Shown: in pieces, positions 24,109-35,788 of the stretch
Layout: each line of letters begins with the position of its first letter
Numbering within the stretch: the first letter of the stretch is position 1
Source of the DNA: Lasiodiplodia sp. COLG20
Taxonomy: Eukaryota > Ascomycota > Dothideomycetes > Botryosphaeriales > Botryosphaeriaceae
Assembly: GCA_009801085.1 (NCBI GenBank)
Contig: VNWV01000002.1
Coordinates: forward strand, 2,542,001 to 2,606,000
DNA: 64,000 nt
Direction of reading: 5' to 3'
The notes under the pieces: model-generated
The model's input: the letters and a program-made list of their open reading frames with translations, nothing else
The model's database searches: none
What the model was told of the DNA's origin: nothing
Position numbers and translations under genes: made by a program

Positions 24109-25200
24109 ATGAATCCTGCAAATGACGGGGAGCGCCTCTCCACCGGGCCTGAACCATCAGCCGGTATGCCCGCACGGCCTTCAAGTCGCAAAAATGTCTG
24201 ATTTTTCGAATCCAGCCACAGATGAGAAAGCGCACCTAGAACACGAGAAGTTTCAACTCGCAGGCAAGCATCTTCTACGTGCTTGGAGAGAAATGGGTTA
24301 ACCTGGTACAGTCGAGCGCGACGCCTTCGAGCAAGATCGAAAAAGAGAATGGGCGACCATCGACCGTGAGAAGCAGGCATTGAAGGGTGCGTGACTCGAC
24401 AATAAAGCAAGCTTTTCTGCTAACACCCCAAAGAGCAAAAGGATGAGACCGCTCAGATGAAACAGCGCCTGATATTTGGTATCAGCGAGTATTTCTGGAG
24501 GAAGGCAGAGCTTGAAAGCGGCCTGATTCCCGCTCCCAGGGCACCCGGCGGGAGCCGTTCCCAGCTACAGCCTGAGTCCGATATGGAAGATCAGCATTCG
24601 CCAATGAGAATGCAAGGCCGGCCCGAGCTAAGCAGTCAACTTCTATCACTCACCGAATTGCCCTCTCCTTCGGCTTTATCGCCGGCCCGATTCGCAGATG
24701 ATGAAAGAGAGGGTGATGACCAGCCAGCAACTGTGCCGAAGAGAAAGAGAGGCAGGCCCCGGTTGAACAAAGCCACGCAAAAGGATAGCGCGGACAAATC
24801 GCCTAGGCCGTCTAGGAAAAGAGGCCGCCCGAAGCTTTACCATCACACCGAATACGGAACCAAATTGCCCCTCGCATACTTGTCACCGGACGGGGCTACC
24901 ATAGATGCTCAGCAAGTTCGAACGCAACGTGCTGAGCATTGGGATCATGTTGTCCGCTTCATTAAAGACCGCCAGCTGGTCGCCGGGTTTCGTCTCCGTA
25001 CCTGGCTAGAAGAGAGGAACGGGAATTGCATCACATGCTTTGTCGACTTGAAGGTAAATTGCAAATGGACTGCGGGCCGTGAGAGGCTTCAGGCATGCGA
25101 TGACTGTCAAAAATCAGGTACTCCTTGCGTTGTGCTCGACCCGACAGGAACGATGATGATTCTACTTCCGAGAGACGAGGAGTTCCAAGAGGCTTCCTGA
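24109..25200 (+). CDS. Basic AT-hook-like, Cys-rich nuclear protein (unrecognised)
   Basis: I do not recognise the family. Four exons give about 314 residues: 24109-24163, 24216-24263, 24312-24386 and 24434-25200. The joined first exons read as a charged coiled coil (HLEHEKFQLAVERDAFEQ, DRKREWATIDREKQALKE). The second intron would begin with GC (GCAAGC) and end TACAG, after a TTAAC branch point. The middle holds two AT-hook-like cores, KRKRGRPRL and RKRGRPKL, so minor-groove DNA binding is plausible. The C-terminal part has a Cys pattern CITC-x6-C, then CDDCQKSGTPC, suggestive of a zinc-binding module related to fungal zinc clusters. The terminus (GTMMILLPRDEEFQEAS) is not basic. The exon joins are in phase but rest on sequence style, so moderate certainty. 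Confidence 0.62.
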
Positions 25201-25904
25201 TGGCTTTTCTTGAGCATGGACGCGTGAGCTTCTACGAACAACATCTGGAGGCGTGCTGCTCGAGATATTGCCGGAACTAATTGCTCACGACTGATTAATT
25301 GAGATAAGATGGATTACCCTGTATGTAGATTGATGTCATATTTTTACCGGCAGGATCCTCTCATGTCGGGTAGCTTCTTCCAGACATCACGGACGGTGAA
25401 AAGGACAATCAGAACGTCGGAAAAGGGTCATGAAATACGCTGTGCTAGACGTCAATACATAACCGACAGTTGACGAGGGGAAGTCGGAAAACGTGTCGCG
25501 TGCCGATGAGAGAGGGAGCAGAAGCTTATCGATATCCCACCGCCCGACATCATCTCCACATCCTCTCGGCTACGCCATGCTTGTCCCTCGAATCCATCAG
25601 CCGCAGCGGGTCGCCATTCCTACGATAAGCAGGAGCTTGCTGTTCATCCCACCGCCTCATAATCCCATCGCCGCTCTCCGATGATAAGGCCATCCGAATA
25701 GCCGGCACCGCCGCACGACGTTGTACAGGAGAGGCGAGGACCGACATGCGCCTTGCAGCCGTACCTGCATCACGCGCAACGACCCGCTCTGCGGGACAAG
25801 CGTCTCGACCTTGGCCGCTAGCCCAGCCCATATAAGCAACGCGTCGTCCATCACCAGAACATCACTACCGCCTCCGTCTTCAACGTGCCATACAGACGCA
25901 AGCA
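25201..25904. other. Intergenic, promoter of the S1/P1 nuclease gene
   Basis: About 0.7 kb. A TATATAAG-like element (CCCATATAAGCAACGC near 25830) lies about 70 bp upstream of the nuclease start codon and may be its TATA box. No gene was recognised. Confidence 0.45.
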
Positions 25905-27056
25905 ATGCCGTCTTTCCGCTGGACGACCGCCGCCGCGGGGCTGCTCGCCGCCGCCGCCCTGGCCCCCGTTGCATCGGCCTGGAACGAGGACGTCCACCAG
26001 CAGATCGGCTTCCTGGCCGAACAGTTCCTGACGAAACGCACGAGCTCCGTGCTCGCGCAGATCCTAGAACCAGAGTACAACGGGTCAATTGGTAATGCGG
26101 CAGCGTGGGCGGACGAGTACTCGCACACGGAAGAGGGCGCCTTCTCGTACCAATGGCACTGGATCGACTCGGCAGACGATGTATGTACCATCCCCGCACC
26201 CGTTAGACAATGAGCCGGAAAGAGGAAAGGAAGAGGATTGAGAATGGCGCACAAGACCCAGAACACTGGTAGCTCGAAGTAAACAAACACAAGCTAACAA
26301 ACAGCCTCTCTTCCCTCCCAGCCTCCATCCTACTGCAACGTCTACTACCACCGCGACTGCAGCGCCGGCGGCTGCGTCGTCTCCGCCATCGCCAACCAAA
26401 GCTCCATCCTGCGCTCCTGCATAGCCGCCTCGCAGCAGCAAGGCCCCCCTCCTCCAGACAGCACCACCACGACCAACCTCACCTGCTCCTACGCCCTTAA
26501 GTGGGTCGCCCACTTCCTCGGCGACATCGCGCAGCCGCTGCACGCCTCGGGCGTCGCCGCCGGCGGCAACGGGTTCCGCGTGCCCTACAACGGCAGCAAC
26601 GTGACGCTGCACAGCGTGTGGGACGGGCACATCATCTACCAGGCCGCCAAGGTGTCGGCCTTCCCGAACGCCACCGGCCTCCAGCCCTTCTTCGCCGACT
26701 ACCTGCTGCCGCGCATCCTCGCCGACGCCTTCCCCGACGCCCCCACGAAAGAATGGCTCGCCTGCACGGACCCGAGCACGCCGACGGCCTGCGCCCTGGC
26801 GTGGGCTCGCGATAGTAGCGCGTTGAACTGCGATTACGTCTACTCCCAGGACTGGAACGGGACGACGACGGGCGATCTGGCCACGAGCGGGTATGCTGAG
26901 AACGCGTTCCCGATCGTCGAGCTGCAGGTGAGCAAGGCGGCACTGCGGCTGGCGACGTGGTTGAATGCCTTGGTTGAGGGAACATATGACGAGGGGAGGG
27001 AGCTTGTGGTACAAACGACCCCGAGTTGGATCGGCGGGCCGAATGAGGGGGCCTGA
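25905..27056 (+). CDS. Secreted S1/P1-type zinc nuclease
   Basis: Extracellular single-strand-specific nuclease/3'-nucleotidase with a trinuclear zinc site. Exons 25905-26180 and 26322-27056 give about 336 residues. Signal peptide: residues 1-25, ending PVASA, so the mature chain starts with Trp26, which in this family uses its N-terminus as a zinc ligand. His31 follows at the P1 spacing (W1, H6). Other ligand positions are present: Asp in AAWADEYSH, His in YQWHWID, HFLGDIAQPLH (H, D, H) and HSVWDGH (H, D). Cys pairs and several N-glycosylation sequons (NGS, NQS, NLT, NAT) fit secretion. The intron is 141 bp with a long C/T tract before CCCAG. The C-terminus has no anchor. Confident call. Confidence 0.93.
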
Positions 27057-27451
27057 GTATCGGTGTACGTCATGAAGAGAGATGAGCAAGAAGAGTAGAA
27101 TGCCCCCCTTGAGGCAAAGCAAAGAGGTTGCACCTGACGAGAAAGGTGTACAAAGATGGAAAACACATACGGGTTCGATGAGACATGTAAGATGTAATAA
27201 TGTTCGTGCTCCTCATTTGTTTCATGCCGACGTTAATGTCTACCCTACTATTCACCATTTAATCCTGGACAGCTCCCCCTCTTATGGTAACTGTTGCCCA
27301 TCTAATCGAAAATTAACACTCGACTTTGTCAAGCCAACCAAAGTATCAACGCTCCGTTTTATGCAAAACCAAAAAAGCTATAACGGCCTGTACGCCTGAG
27401 TAGGATTTGAACAGAAAGAAAGATCCAGGAGGGGAAGGTTTTCCATCCGCT
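27057..27451. other. Intergenic between convergent secreted-hydrolase genes
   Basis: 395 bp of 3' flanks of the nuclease (+) and the aspartic protease (-). AT-rich, with nothing else visible. Confidence 0.5.
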
Positions 27452-29040
27452 CTAGAGCAAGATCATCAAACTACCACCGAACATGGCAGAAAGCGCTACA
27501 ACGATACCACACATGACCGTCTCGAGAGCAATCCTCGGCGCAGGCAATCCGACAGGAGCGGCGCCCTTGGACGAGGAGCTCGTACCGGTGGAAGCACCGA
27601 GGTCGAAGGTGCCGGTTCCGGGCTCACCAGTCTCGCTGGCGGTCTTGCTCTGCTCGGCGCCGGACTGACGGATGGGGCCGGTAGCAGTCTGGGTGACGGT
27701 GAGGCCGGATACGACCGACTTAACACCGGGGATGGTGGTGTTGGTGATCTCCTGGACGTTGGAGGAAGTCGCGTTGAAGTGAGTGTTAGCCAAGGCAATC
27801 TGGCGGTTGTGCAGATCGTAGACGACGTAGGCGGAACGCATGAAGGTGTCGCCGAGCAGGATGGGTGCGTCGCCGGCGGGCTCGATACCGAAGATGCAGG
27901 CCTCCTCGCCGCTGTCACGGAAGCGCGCTGGGTTGCCGTCCGTGTCCGTCAGCGGCAGCACCATCTCGTCCATGCCAACGCTGATTGTAGGGCCGCCCGA
28001 GCCGCCGAAGCTGAACTCGATCGAGGCACCCGTGTCGCCGATGTTGCAATTGACAACGTAGCCGTAGTCGCGCGTCTCACGCGCGCCCACACCGTTGATG
28101 ATGTCGTTGGCCACGTCGTCCGGCAGCAACGTCAGCGTCGTGCCACTATCTAGGATGGCGGGAACATCGAGGTCCGACTTGCTGTACACGCTCTTGCCAC
28201 CGCTGGACTTGACGTTGACACCACCTAGGGCGACAGTGAACGAGGTGATCTGGCCGCTTTGCGAGTCTGGCTGGATGGGCAGGCCGATGAGGTCTCCCGT
28301 GTACTTGTCGCTGTCAACACCGCCAAACAGGACGTTACCGGTGCTGGAATCTGCTCGCCGTTAGCAATGGTTTTTGCAGTAGGAGATTTGGGGCAGGTAC
28401 CAAGATCGTTCAGCCACAGACTGTACGCAAGACTGCTAATGAAGCCCTGTTGCAACAATTGGACTGGGACGTTGGGGTACGTCTGGTTGTCCGTCTGAGC
28501 CAATGTCTCGTCCTGCACAAAGCCGACCCCCATGATTCCCTCGGGCGTGTCGTCGGCGTCTCTTGCGACGGCCATAGTCATGTTCCTGATCTTGGTGTCG
28601 CCAATGGCCAAGACGTCGCGGACGTAGTCTCCGGTGATGGAGGTGCCGTCGACATACTGGATCTGGAACTCGTTCTTTCCAATGTCTTCGAAAGTTGACG
28701 AAGCCTCGGGGTCGAAAGATGACTCGCAGCCGCCCTCCTGGCACTGGGTAGAGCCGGCATACGGGAACCACACATCGCTGCTGCCTGTGTCGATCTGCAG
28801 GCCTATACGCTGGCCGGGCGTGCCGACGGTGACGTTGATCTGGTAAAGCGACTGGTAGTTGGCGAGAGTGGCGGTGACGGTGTCACGGCGGGCGAGGTTG
28901 CGGCGGGCTAGATTTGCCAGGGCCTGGCGCCGAGACTTGAAGATGGGGAAGCCGACAACCCGGGGCTCGGGGGCGTCGGTGGCTTGCGCGAGGCTTGCGA
29001 GGCTGCCGGCGGCAGCGAAGTAGGCGAGTAGGCTCGGCAT
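27452..29040 (-). CDS. GPI-anchored aspartic protease (yapsin/pepsin A1 type)
   Basis: Cell-surface aspartic endopeptidase. Exons 29040-28401 and 28350-27452 with a 50-bp intron give about 512 residues. The signal peptide is at residues 1-20 (cleavage near AQA), followed by a propeptide with RR pairs (NLARRNLARRDT) suited to Kex2-type processing. Both catalytic motifs are present: IDTGSSDVW (about residue 83) and ILDSGTTLTLLP. A Tyr flap region (QYVDGTSITGDY) and a disulphide loop (CQEGGCESSFD) are visible. The C-terminus is Ser/Thr-rich followed by a hydrophobic tail (GIVVALSAMFGGSLMILL), indicating GPI attachment to membrane or wall. It is convergent with the S1/P1 nuclease gene. Strong call; the exact specificity is unknown. 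Confidence 0.93.
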
Positions 29041-31487
29041 GGTCGGAAGGGTCTAGGTGGTGTGGAGAGGACTGGAGGACAATGAATGAGGTGGGCGGGA
29101 ACAAGGTGCTTTTGAGGATGACGCCGCAGGTACTCGGACTAAGCAGGATGCCCCGGCCCCCAAAGGCGCTGACAGGCTTTGTTAGACATCATCGGCAGGA
29201 GCTGGTCGCGGGCGAGACCGAGCGTGATGTCAGGCCGCAGGCGCGGGAGGCGATCGAAGCTTGGCAGATGCTTGTGGCAGCTGCGCCCAATCTTCTTTCA
29301 GCCTCCGTCCCCAAACCATTTCCCTCGCCCACAATAGCCGCTAGGCGCCCAATATTGCGGGTGTGATTCCTCGTATCCAGCCGCCGGGCAGAGTGCGCTG
29401 GCCGCTCAGGCGTCAGCACGAAGCGCGCTACTGGTCGGATTGCGCGAATTCAGGACTGCACCTAGTCCAGCCCGTGCTGCTGCTGCGCCACGCTCCTGCG
29501 ACAGCCGAACCCTGGGGTGCCAAGCCTCAAACGGATTCAGCACCTTCCAGGTCACAATGCTTGTTTTGTCGTTGCTAGCGCCCCCCAGGTGTCACTGCTC
29601 CTCGCCCTTGCGCCTATGCGCACCTTCCTTGCTCTGCAAATGTCTCATCTTCGCCGCGGCGTGTTCCACTCTCACCTATGACGCATGGACGACAGGCCGG
29701 ATGCGCGCGGGACCCTGTTCGGTGTTTTAGCTCCGACAGCGCGATCCCAGCAATTGGCCCATAATTCCCTGCATCGCCGAGCGTAGACGTTGGTCTCCAC
29801 AATGCTTGTTGGCAGCCTGCAAAGCTTTTCCTTTCGCAACGATCGGGAAGATTCAGGAAGAGCACAGCCTCGAAATCACGCGTTCACTTTGGAAGCACTC
29901 TAGGCAACACTCCGGCGCATTCCCCGCTTCCTCCACCCCACATCGACCCTGCGAACGATTCCTTGCTCAAGCTCCGCGGATATCCTGCAAGAGCGATGAC
30001 GACGCGGGGTGCAGTAGCTCGGATGCGGTGTGTCTTCAGGATGGCGCGCTATGCTCGACCAGGAAATTCCATTTGTTCAACTAAGGATTGCTTGCCTCTA
30101 GCGCGCCACCAGATCATTCGTCAGCATCATCTGAACGCTGACTCTTTGCGCCTATTTCGCATCAAGTATTCAGGGTCCATTTAGGGCTGTGTCAATCATG
30201 CCAAGGCAAACAGTCAACCAGAAATTTGAACCATCTTGTGACTTGACGCAACTTTCGGGCCAACGGCAGCCACTCTACTCTCATACAGAAACATGCGAAA
30301 CGATGGCTTCTACTTCGAACGCAAGTCGAATGCTCTTCCTCGCGAAGATGATCGCTGTCATTTCTTTGATGCCTCCCGTAGCCGCAATTCCAATAAAACC
30401 CTACCATTACCCACTTCATTTCTTAGAGAAAAAAATAAACGACATTGGTGGTGATTTCAACCCTTGATTCACTTAAGCAGAACTCTCTTTCGCCTCGTAC
30501 TTGAAACCAGAAAGCCTGCGGTTTGCCTTTATTCAAATGCACTGCCAGTGTGTGCATCTCCGCTGCTCAAGCAAGATAGATAATTCGACTACAACACCTC
30601 ACAATTGGTTACCGGTCATATCGGCATTATTTCCCTCCGAGCCCGGGTTCGCCATAAATACCCCAAAGTCCAGGCCTGCCAAACTTGGAAAGATACAAGA
30701 TGTTCTACCAAGACGATGCTCCCTTGGCCCAGCGCATAGTACATACGGGGCATGGGCTGTTTCCATTATGGAGAAGGACGTAGATGATTCCACCCTCAGT
30801 CAAAAGATGTCGTTATAAGAGTGCGGGGAGGTTTAAGCTTAAAGTTCTCTGGAGATCTCGGCGATGACGCGTCTTCTTGGCTAAGTGGGTCGTGTGAAAG
30901 TTAGTTGAACAATTCAGTTAGCCGAGAGGTGTGGCGGTATAGATGAAGGCTGAAATTTCATTTCGTGGTTAAGCTCCGATGAAACTCAAAGCCGTTTTGA
31001 CGATAGATGCACAAAATGCATCATCCTAAAAGCTAAAACGCTAACGTAATTCTTCTCTGCAGTAGTCTGTAAAGACGGCAAGCTTTCGCCCTCACATGTC
31101 CTGTGAGTATCTGTCGCCTTCCATGATCTCCATCATATCTGTGATATGGCTTTGTGTTGAATGTGTTACGAGATAGCATGAACGGGGTGGGGCCATTTGT
31201 AGCTCGAATACTTCCTAATTTGGCTAGCCTGGAGGAATGGATTCCAGCTTCCCCAACGCCGCTTACAGGCTTGGCAAGGTACTTCTTTTTACCGATTGCC
31301 ATTTGGCCGGGTCACTCACGTTCTTGTTTGCGTTTATTTAGGCTTTAACGTCATACAAAATGCCCAGTCTGCCGTAATTTGCTATCGTCTTTCGCTCGAT
31401 CGGCTCACGGGTGCGGTAAGAGCTTCACATTTCTTCTTTGACCAACGGTTGTCTCCTCTGCAGCCCTACACTTAACCGATGCACCAT
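29041..31487. other. Intergenic, protease promoter and thioesterase 3' flank
   Basis: About 2.4 kb. The proximal 700 bases are GC-rich and should hold the protease promoter. The rest becomes more AT-rich. Only one short ORF, at 30303-30467, caught my attention. No transposon or RNA gene was recognised. Confidence 0.45.
30303..30467 (+). CDS. Possible small secreted peptide (54 aa), uncertain
   Basis: A 54-codon ORF begins at ATG 30303. A hydrophobic stretch (MLFLAKMIAVISLMPPVAA) could act as a signal peptide, leaving a short tail that starts IPIKPYHYPLHF and has no cysteines. It stands alone in a 2.4 kb gap. Chance ORFs of this size are common, so the call rests only on the signal-like N-terminus. 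Confidence 0.2.
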   Translation: MASTSNASRMLFLAKMIAVISLMPPVAAIPIKPYHYPLHFLEKKINDIGGDFNP

Positions 31488-32391
31488 TCACCGCCACAGA
31501 AGGTCCGTGTAGCGACCAAGTGCCACTTTTTCCTTTCCTTTGAAAAGTGCATGCACCCCATCCCACCCATCCCTCAACTGAGCAATAGCGAGCCTCTCCC
31601 TCCTCACGTCCTCCACAGTCTTCTCCAGGGATGAAATTGGGCCTTCTTCATTTGGCAAGTCGGCGGGAAGCAACCCAGCTTGGCGTAGGATTTTCTCCGG
31701 TGGAACCGTCACCCTCCCCTCCTTAAAAACATACCGGGAAATAGACGACGCGAAAATCTTCTTCAGAGGCTCTCTGTCGCCAACGTCGGGCCTATTGTTT
31801 CTGGGCCCCGGTTTCTTGCGTGGCTGAAGATAATAATCCTCTGGTACGAACTGGTCCCGCTCGACGAAGTGGGAAACGATGTAGATCCATTTCTCATCCC
31901 AGCTGAGCACACGCGTCCACAGCTCGTAGCCTTGGTATGGCTTGATCTCCTTGCGAAAGACGCACTTGACGCCTCCCAGGATCATAGCCGGCTTCTTCTG
32001 TCCGTAGCGCGTCATGATCTCGCTGCCGAAAAGTAGCAGGCTGTGGTTGCCGCGCGAGATGTCGAGGTCGGTAAAGTAGGTCGAATTGGACTTGTGGAAG
32101 TTGTAGTCGCACTCGGTGAGTGGGGCGCGCGTGGCGCTGATAGCAGGGAGGAATAGGCATTCCGGGCTGAGCGGTCGTCGGTGCTTGAGACCTCGAAGGC
32201 GGGTTGTGAGAGCTCGGATGAAACGGACCTATGTGCATGGGCAATTAGCTTCCCTTCTTTGAGGACATGCACGTTCTCTCTAGACTTACATGCCACATAA
32301 ATGGCAAGTTCTTAATGTTCATCAACAATAGAATAGCAAGCCCGATCCACCAGGCATAAGCCTGGGTCTTGACGGCCGTGTCTTCCGCCAT
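31488..32391 (-). CDS. THEM6-like hotdog-fold thioesterase family protein
   Basis: Member of the fungal THEM6-like group related to acyl-CoA thioesterases; substrate not known. Exons 32391-32290 and 32228-31488 with a 61-bp intron (GTAAGT to CACATAG) give about 280 residues. The N-terminal hydrophobic helix WWIGLAILLLMNIKNLPFMW suggests membrane anchoring. The core shows ECDYNFHKSNSTYFTDLD, where the aligned Asn/Asp positions include the hotdog active region, then AMILGGVKCVFRKEIKPYQG, YELWTRVLSWDEKWIYIVSH and a basic insertion. The start ATG at 32391 (MAEDTAVKTQ) is preferred over the longer frame because family members begin just before the helix. Genes with a THEM6-like partner often occur near aromatic or secondary metabolism, which fits the neighbours to the right; that link is inference. 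Confidence 0.85.
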
Positions 32392-33584
32392 CGCTGGAAA
32401 CTCAGTAGCGGCGAAGCGTTCTATTCCGTGATAAATGGCACAGAGGTATTGTTTCTCGCGTAAATATGTAGCAGGATTGTTGCCTAGAGCTATTCGTCCG
32501 AAACAATGCCGACTCGTGCAGATAAGTCCCAACAAAATCTGCTCGGCATTCAAGTATTTTGATCATTAATCCTAAGTCCTCCTCCGGCCGAAAGCACATT
32601 ACGCTGTGCCTCGGTCCTCCAGTTGGGCCCCACCCCCACTACATTGTTCAAGCACTTTACAGCATGTGATTGCCGAGATATCTCTCTTGGAAGCCAAGTT
32701 GGTGATGTGCTGGGTTCATCCGCAGATCTCAGTCGGAGGTTTTGGGAGGCCGAATCCATATGTTTATGAAACGACGACCGCTACTTCTTTAGAATCCAAA
32801 TAACACAAACCTCGGGAATTCATAGTATTCTTTTCATTTTACACGCTCGTCATAAATTTTTGTGTCACTTAGTGCACTTATCATGGCCTTCACGATCAAG
32901 ATTTCCATGGATAAAAATCAACATTTTGCTGGTGATGCGGGACGTAAGGATGATTTGCAAGCACAGACAAACAGCACCAATGACAACTCAATTTGCAATC
33001 AGCAGCTCCAGTAACTTGATTTGCTACTTGTGCCTCCAGTTAGTAATACCGATATGGCCTTCTTAATATTCTCTAAGGCGTTTTTTATTCGGTAAAGCTC
33101 TCGCTCTTTAAAAATTAACGCTCTCTAAAAATCGAATCGAAATTTACACGTTTCGTCAAAATTCAACCCGGGCATATAGACCGGCAGTTACTTGTTGACT
33201 TCACTTGCTCGTTCGTATCTTTATCTTTGTCTTTGTATCTTCGTGCTCTCGTGCCATCCTAAAAAGAATGAGTACTAACCGTATTGAAGGTAGCACTATC
33301 GGCGATGCTATCCTGCAGGAAATTTTGTTAATTTTCTTCGACTCGCACCGTATCCACGAGCTAATCGTCTCTATACTTAATCATTAAGAAGAGCCGAAAG
33401 AAAAGATAAAGATAAAGTACGAGTGCAACCGCTACGGTCGTATTATTCATCACTTACACTTCCTCGAGCCTCTGCATTGAATCTAAAGAACTTCAGGAAC
33501 CAAGTTTGGACAGATCCATAGCGGAGTGGGGGAAAGGGGAAAACGGTGATATTGAAGTTCCGTCGAAACCCCCATTTCCATCCC
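32392..33584. other. AT-rich intergenic stretch with a decayed ORF
   Basis: About 1.2 kb, clearly more AT-rich from about 32780 to 33480 than the flanking genes, with repeated CTCTTTAAAAATT/CTCTCTAAAAATC words near 33100. This is the sort of composition left by repeat-induced point mutation or by old element remnants. One short ORF with a break is listed separately. Confidence 0.4.
33268..33480 (+). pseudogene. Short broken ORF in AT-rich DNA, origin unknown
   Basis: From ATG 33268 the frame reads 39 codons (MSTNRIEGSTIGDAIL...) to a TAA at 33385, then stays open for 30 further codons (EEPKEKIKIKYECNRYGR...) to a TGA at 33478. Both halves look protein-like in the same frame. The TAA could derive from CAA by a C-to-T change. 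I do not recognise the family. It is flanked by inversely related TATCTTTATCTTT and AAAGATAAAGATA tracts. Confidence 0.25.
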
Positions 33585-35140
33585 TCATAGTCCTTTGATT
33601 TTGATCAACGCTGTCTTGACCTCCAGGTAGTTACTCAAACTGTGTTCCAAACCCTCACGGCCGAGGCCACTCTGCTTGTAGCCGCCAAACGGCATATCCA
33701 CCGCCGTGGTCGGACTGGTGCAATTGACACCGACAGTGCCAGCATCCAGGCGCTTCATCATGCGCAGCGCGCGGTCGATGTCGCTGGTGAAGACGGAGGC
33801 ATACAGGCCGAACTCGGTATCGTTCGCCTTGGCCACGACGTCGTCCTCGTCGTCGAAGACGTTGACGTTGACGACGGGGCCAAAGACCTCCTCCTTCATG
33901 ATCTTGGCGTCCTCGGGCGAGTCCAAGAAAATGGTCGGGCTGACGATCGCTTTCTGCGTCTGCCCCTCGCCCAGCACGATCGTCTCCCTCGCCGTCCTCG
34001 ACCCTTCCTCCACATACTCCAACACGCGCCTCCGCTGCTCCTCGTCCACGATGGGCCCCATCTGCGTGCTCCCGTCCAGCGGATCCCCCGCCCGCACCTC
34101 AGCCAAGCACTCGCGCAGCCTGGCCACAAACTCGTCGGCGATGCCGCGCTGCACGTAGACGCGGCTGTTCTGCATGCACGTCTGGCCGGCGTTGGTGCGC
34201 ACGCTGTAGGCCGTCGCGCGCACGGCGTCGTCCAGGTGCGGGCGGGCGTCGGCGAAGACGATGGCGGGCGACTTGCCGCCCAGCTCCAGCACGACGTTCT
34301 TGAGGTTCGACGCGGCCGCCGCGGCCTGGATGGCTTTGCCCGTGCGCAGCGAGCCGGTGAAGGAGATCATGCGGATGCTCATGTGCGACGACATGGCCGC
34401 GCCGGCCGCGGGGCCGAGCCCCGAGAGCACGTTGAGGACGCCTGGCGGGAAGCCGGCTTGGTTGATGAGGGTGGCGAGCTTGGTAGACTGCGGGGACCAG
34501 TCAGCATATAAAGGTGACGACAGAGGCAGCAGCAGCAGCACTCACCGTCAACGGCGCCCTCTCCGAGCTCTTCACCACGACCGTATTCCCCGCCGCCAAC
34601 GCCGGCGCGACCTTCTTCGCGAAGAACAGCAGCGGCGCGTTCCACGGAATGATGACGCCCACGACGCCGAACGGCTGGCGCACCGTCATGTTCACGAAGC
34701 CCGGCGTGTTCAGGCTCGTCGTGCCCCGCGCCGTCCAGCCCTGCCCGGCGTAGAGCCGGAACGTGCCCGCCGCCGCTTCGGCTTCGAAGAACTCGGTGAG
34801 CGGCTTGCCCATCGACTGCGCCTCCAGCTGGGCCAAGGTTGCCTTGTGCTCGAGGAGCAGGTTCGCCAGCGCGGTTAAGGGTGCGCCGCGCTGCGAGGGC
34901 GACATGTCTGACCATGCCGGGAAGGCGCGCGCGGCCGCCGATACGGCAGTGTCGACGTCTGCGGCGGTCGCGGCTGAGACGGATGCGACAGTCTGCGAGG
35001 TGTATGGGGAGACCAGCGGGAAGGTGCCGCCATCGGAGGCGGGGACAAACTGCAGTCCATGTGAGCAGTGATGGTGGAGAGAGAGGAGGAATCTTTACTT
35101 TGCCGTCAATGAAGAGGCGTGTTTCGATGTCGTCTGCCAT
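33585..35140 (-). CDS. NAD(P)-dependent aldehyde dehydrogenase
   Basis: Oxidises an aldehyde to its acid; probably cytosolic since no targeting peptide is visible. Exons 35140-35099, 35049-34546 and 34487-33585 give about 482 residues, the usual ALDH size. Motifs: FGVVGVIIPWNAPL (N169-equivalent Asn), KSSERAPLT, SFTGSLRTGKAI, the catalytic Glu in VVLELGGKSPAIVF, the nucleophile Cys in NAGQTCMQNSRVYV, and EEVFGPVVNV. The terminus is PFGGYKQSGLGREGLEHSL. Introns are 49 and 58 bp. It is related to the betaine/vanillin/salicylaldehyde dehydrogenase group, but I cannot fix the substrate. It lies between a thioesterase-like gene and an SDR/phenol hydroxylase pair. Confidence 0.92.
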
Positions 35141-35788
35141 CGTGATTTATTTGACAACTGTTTCCTTCTCCTTTTTCCTTTCTCACGAAAATTGAGATTT
35201 ATCAAGGGTACATGATGCACCTTATGAGGGGTATGTCCTTATTTTAGCTGCTCGGGTGCATGGATCCGAACACCTCGCCATAATGCCATGCAAGAACCGA
35301 ACCGCTTCTTCCCCGCCACAGTGTGGGGAACCTCGAGGCTCAGATTCTTGTACAACTAGTGAAGATGCTCTAACGAAAGTCATCGCGGAATAAAGAAGTG
35401 GAGATCAGTCGGTAATTGCCAGTGCTTGAAAGGCGGGGTCTGGAGTTGAGGCAGGGAATTGACTCGGGGAACTTAGAAAGATGGCGGGGCAGAGTGGGCA
35501 TGTAATCAATTTTTGGTACAAAGTGATCACTGCCATGTCGGGAATGAGGCGCATAAATATCCACTTAGTGGGTTGTTGCAGGTGTAGTGCTCCAGGCCCT
35601 TGCCTTCTGAGCTGCAGCACAGCCACAAATGCGGGGTAAATTGTGGCTACTCTTTTTCCTTAGTGTGTCCTTGGGCACCGATATGCAAGGTAAAGACACC
35701 TTGAGTTGGATCGTTCATTTATTCTAGATGCTGTCATAACCTCATATCGAAAGCCTACCCGTCAGATAAGCTTATTCATCAATCTTAA
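35141..35788. other. Intergenic, promoter of the aldehyde dehydrogenase
   Basis: 648 bp between the ALDH start (-) and the stop of the next minus-strand gene. It holds the ALDH promoter and the other gene's 3'UTR. Nothing else was recognised. Confidence 0.5.
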
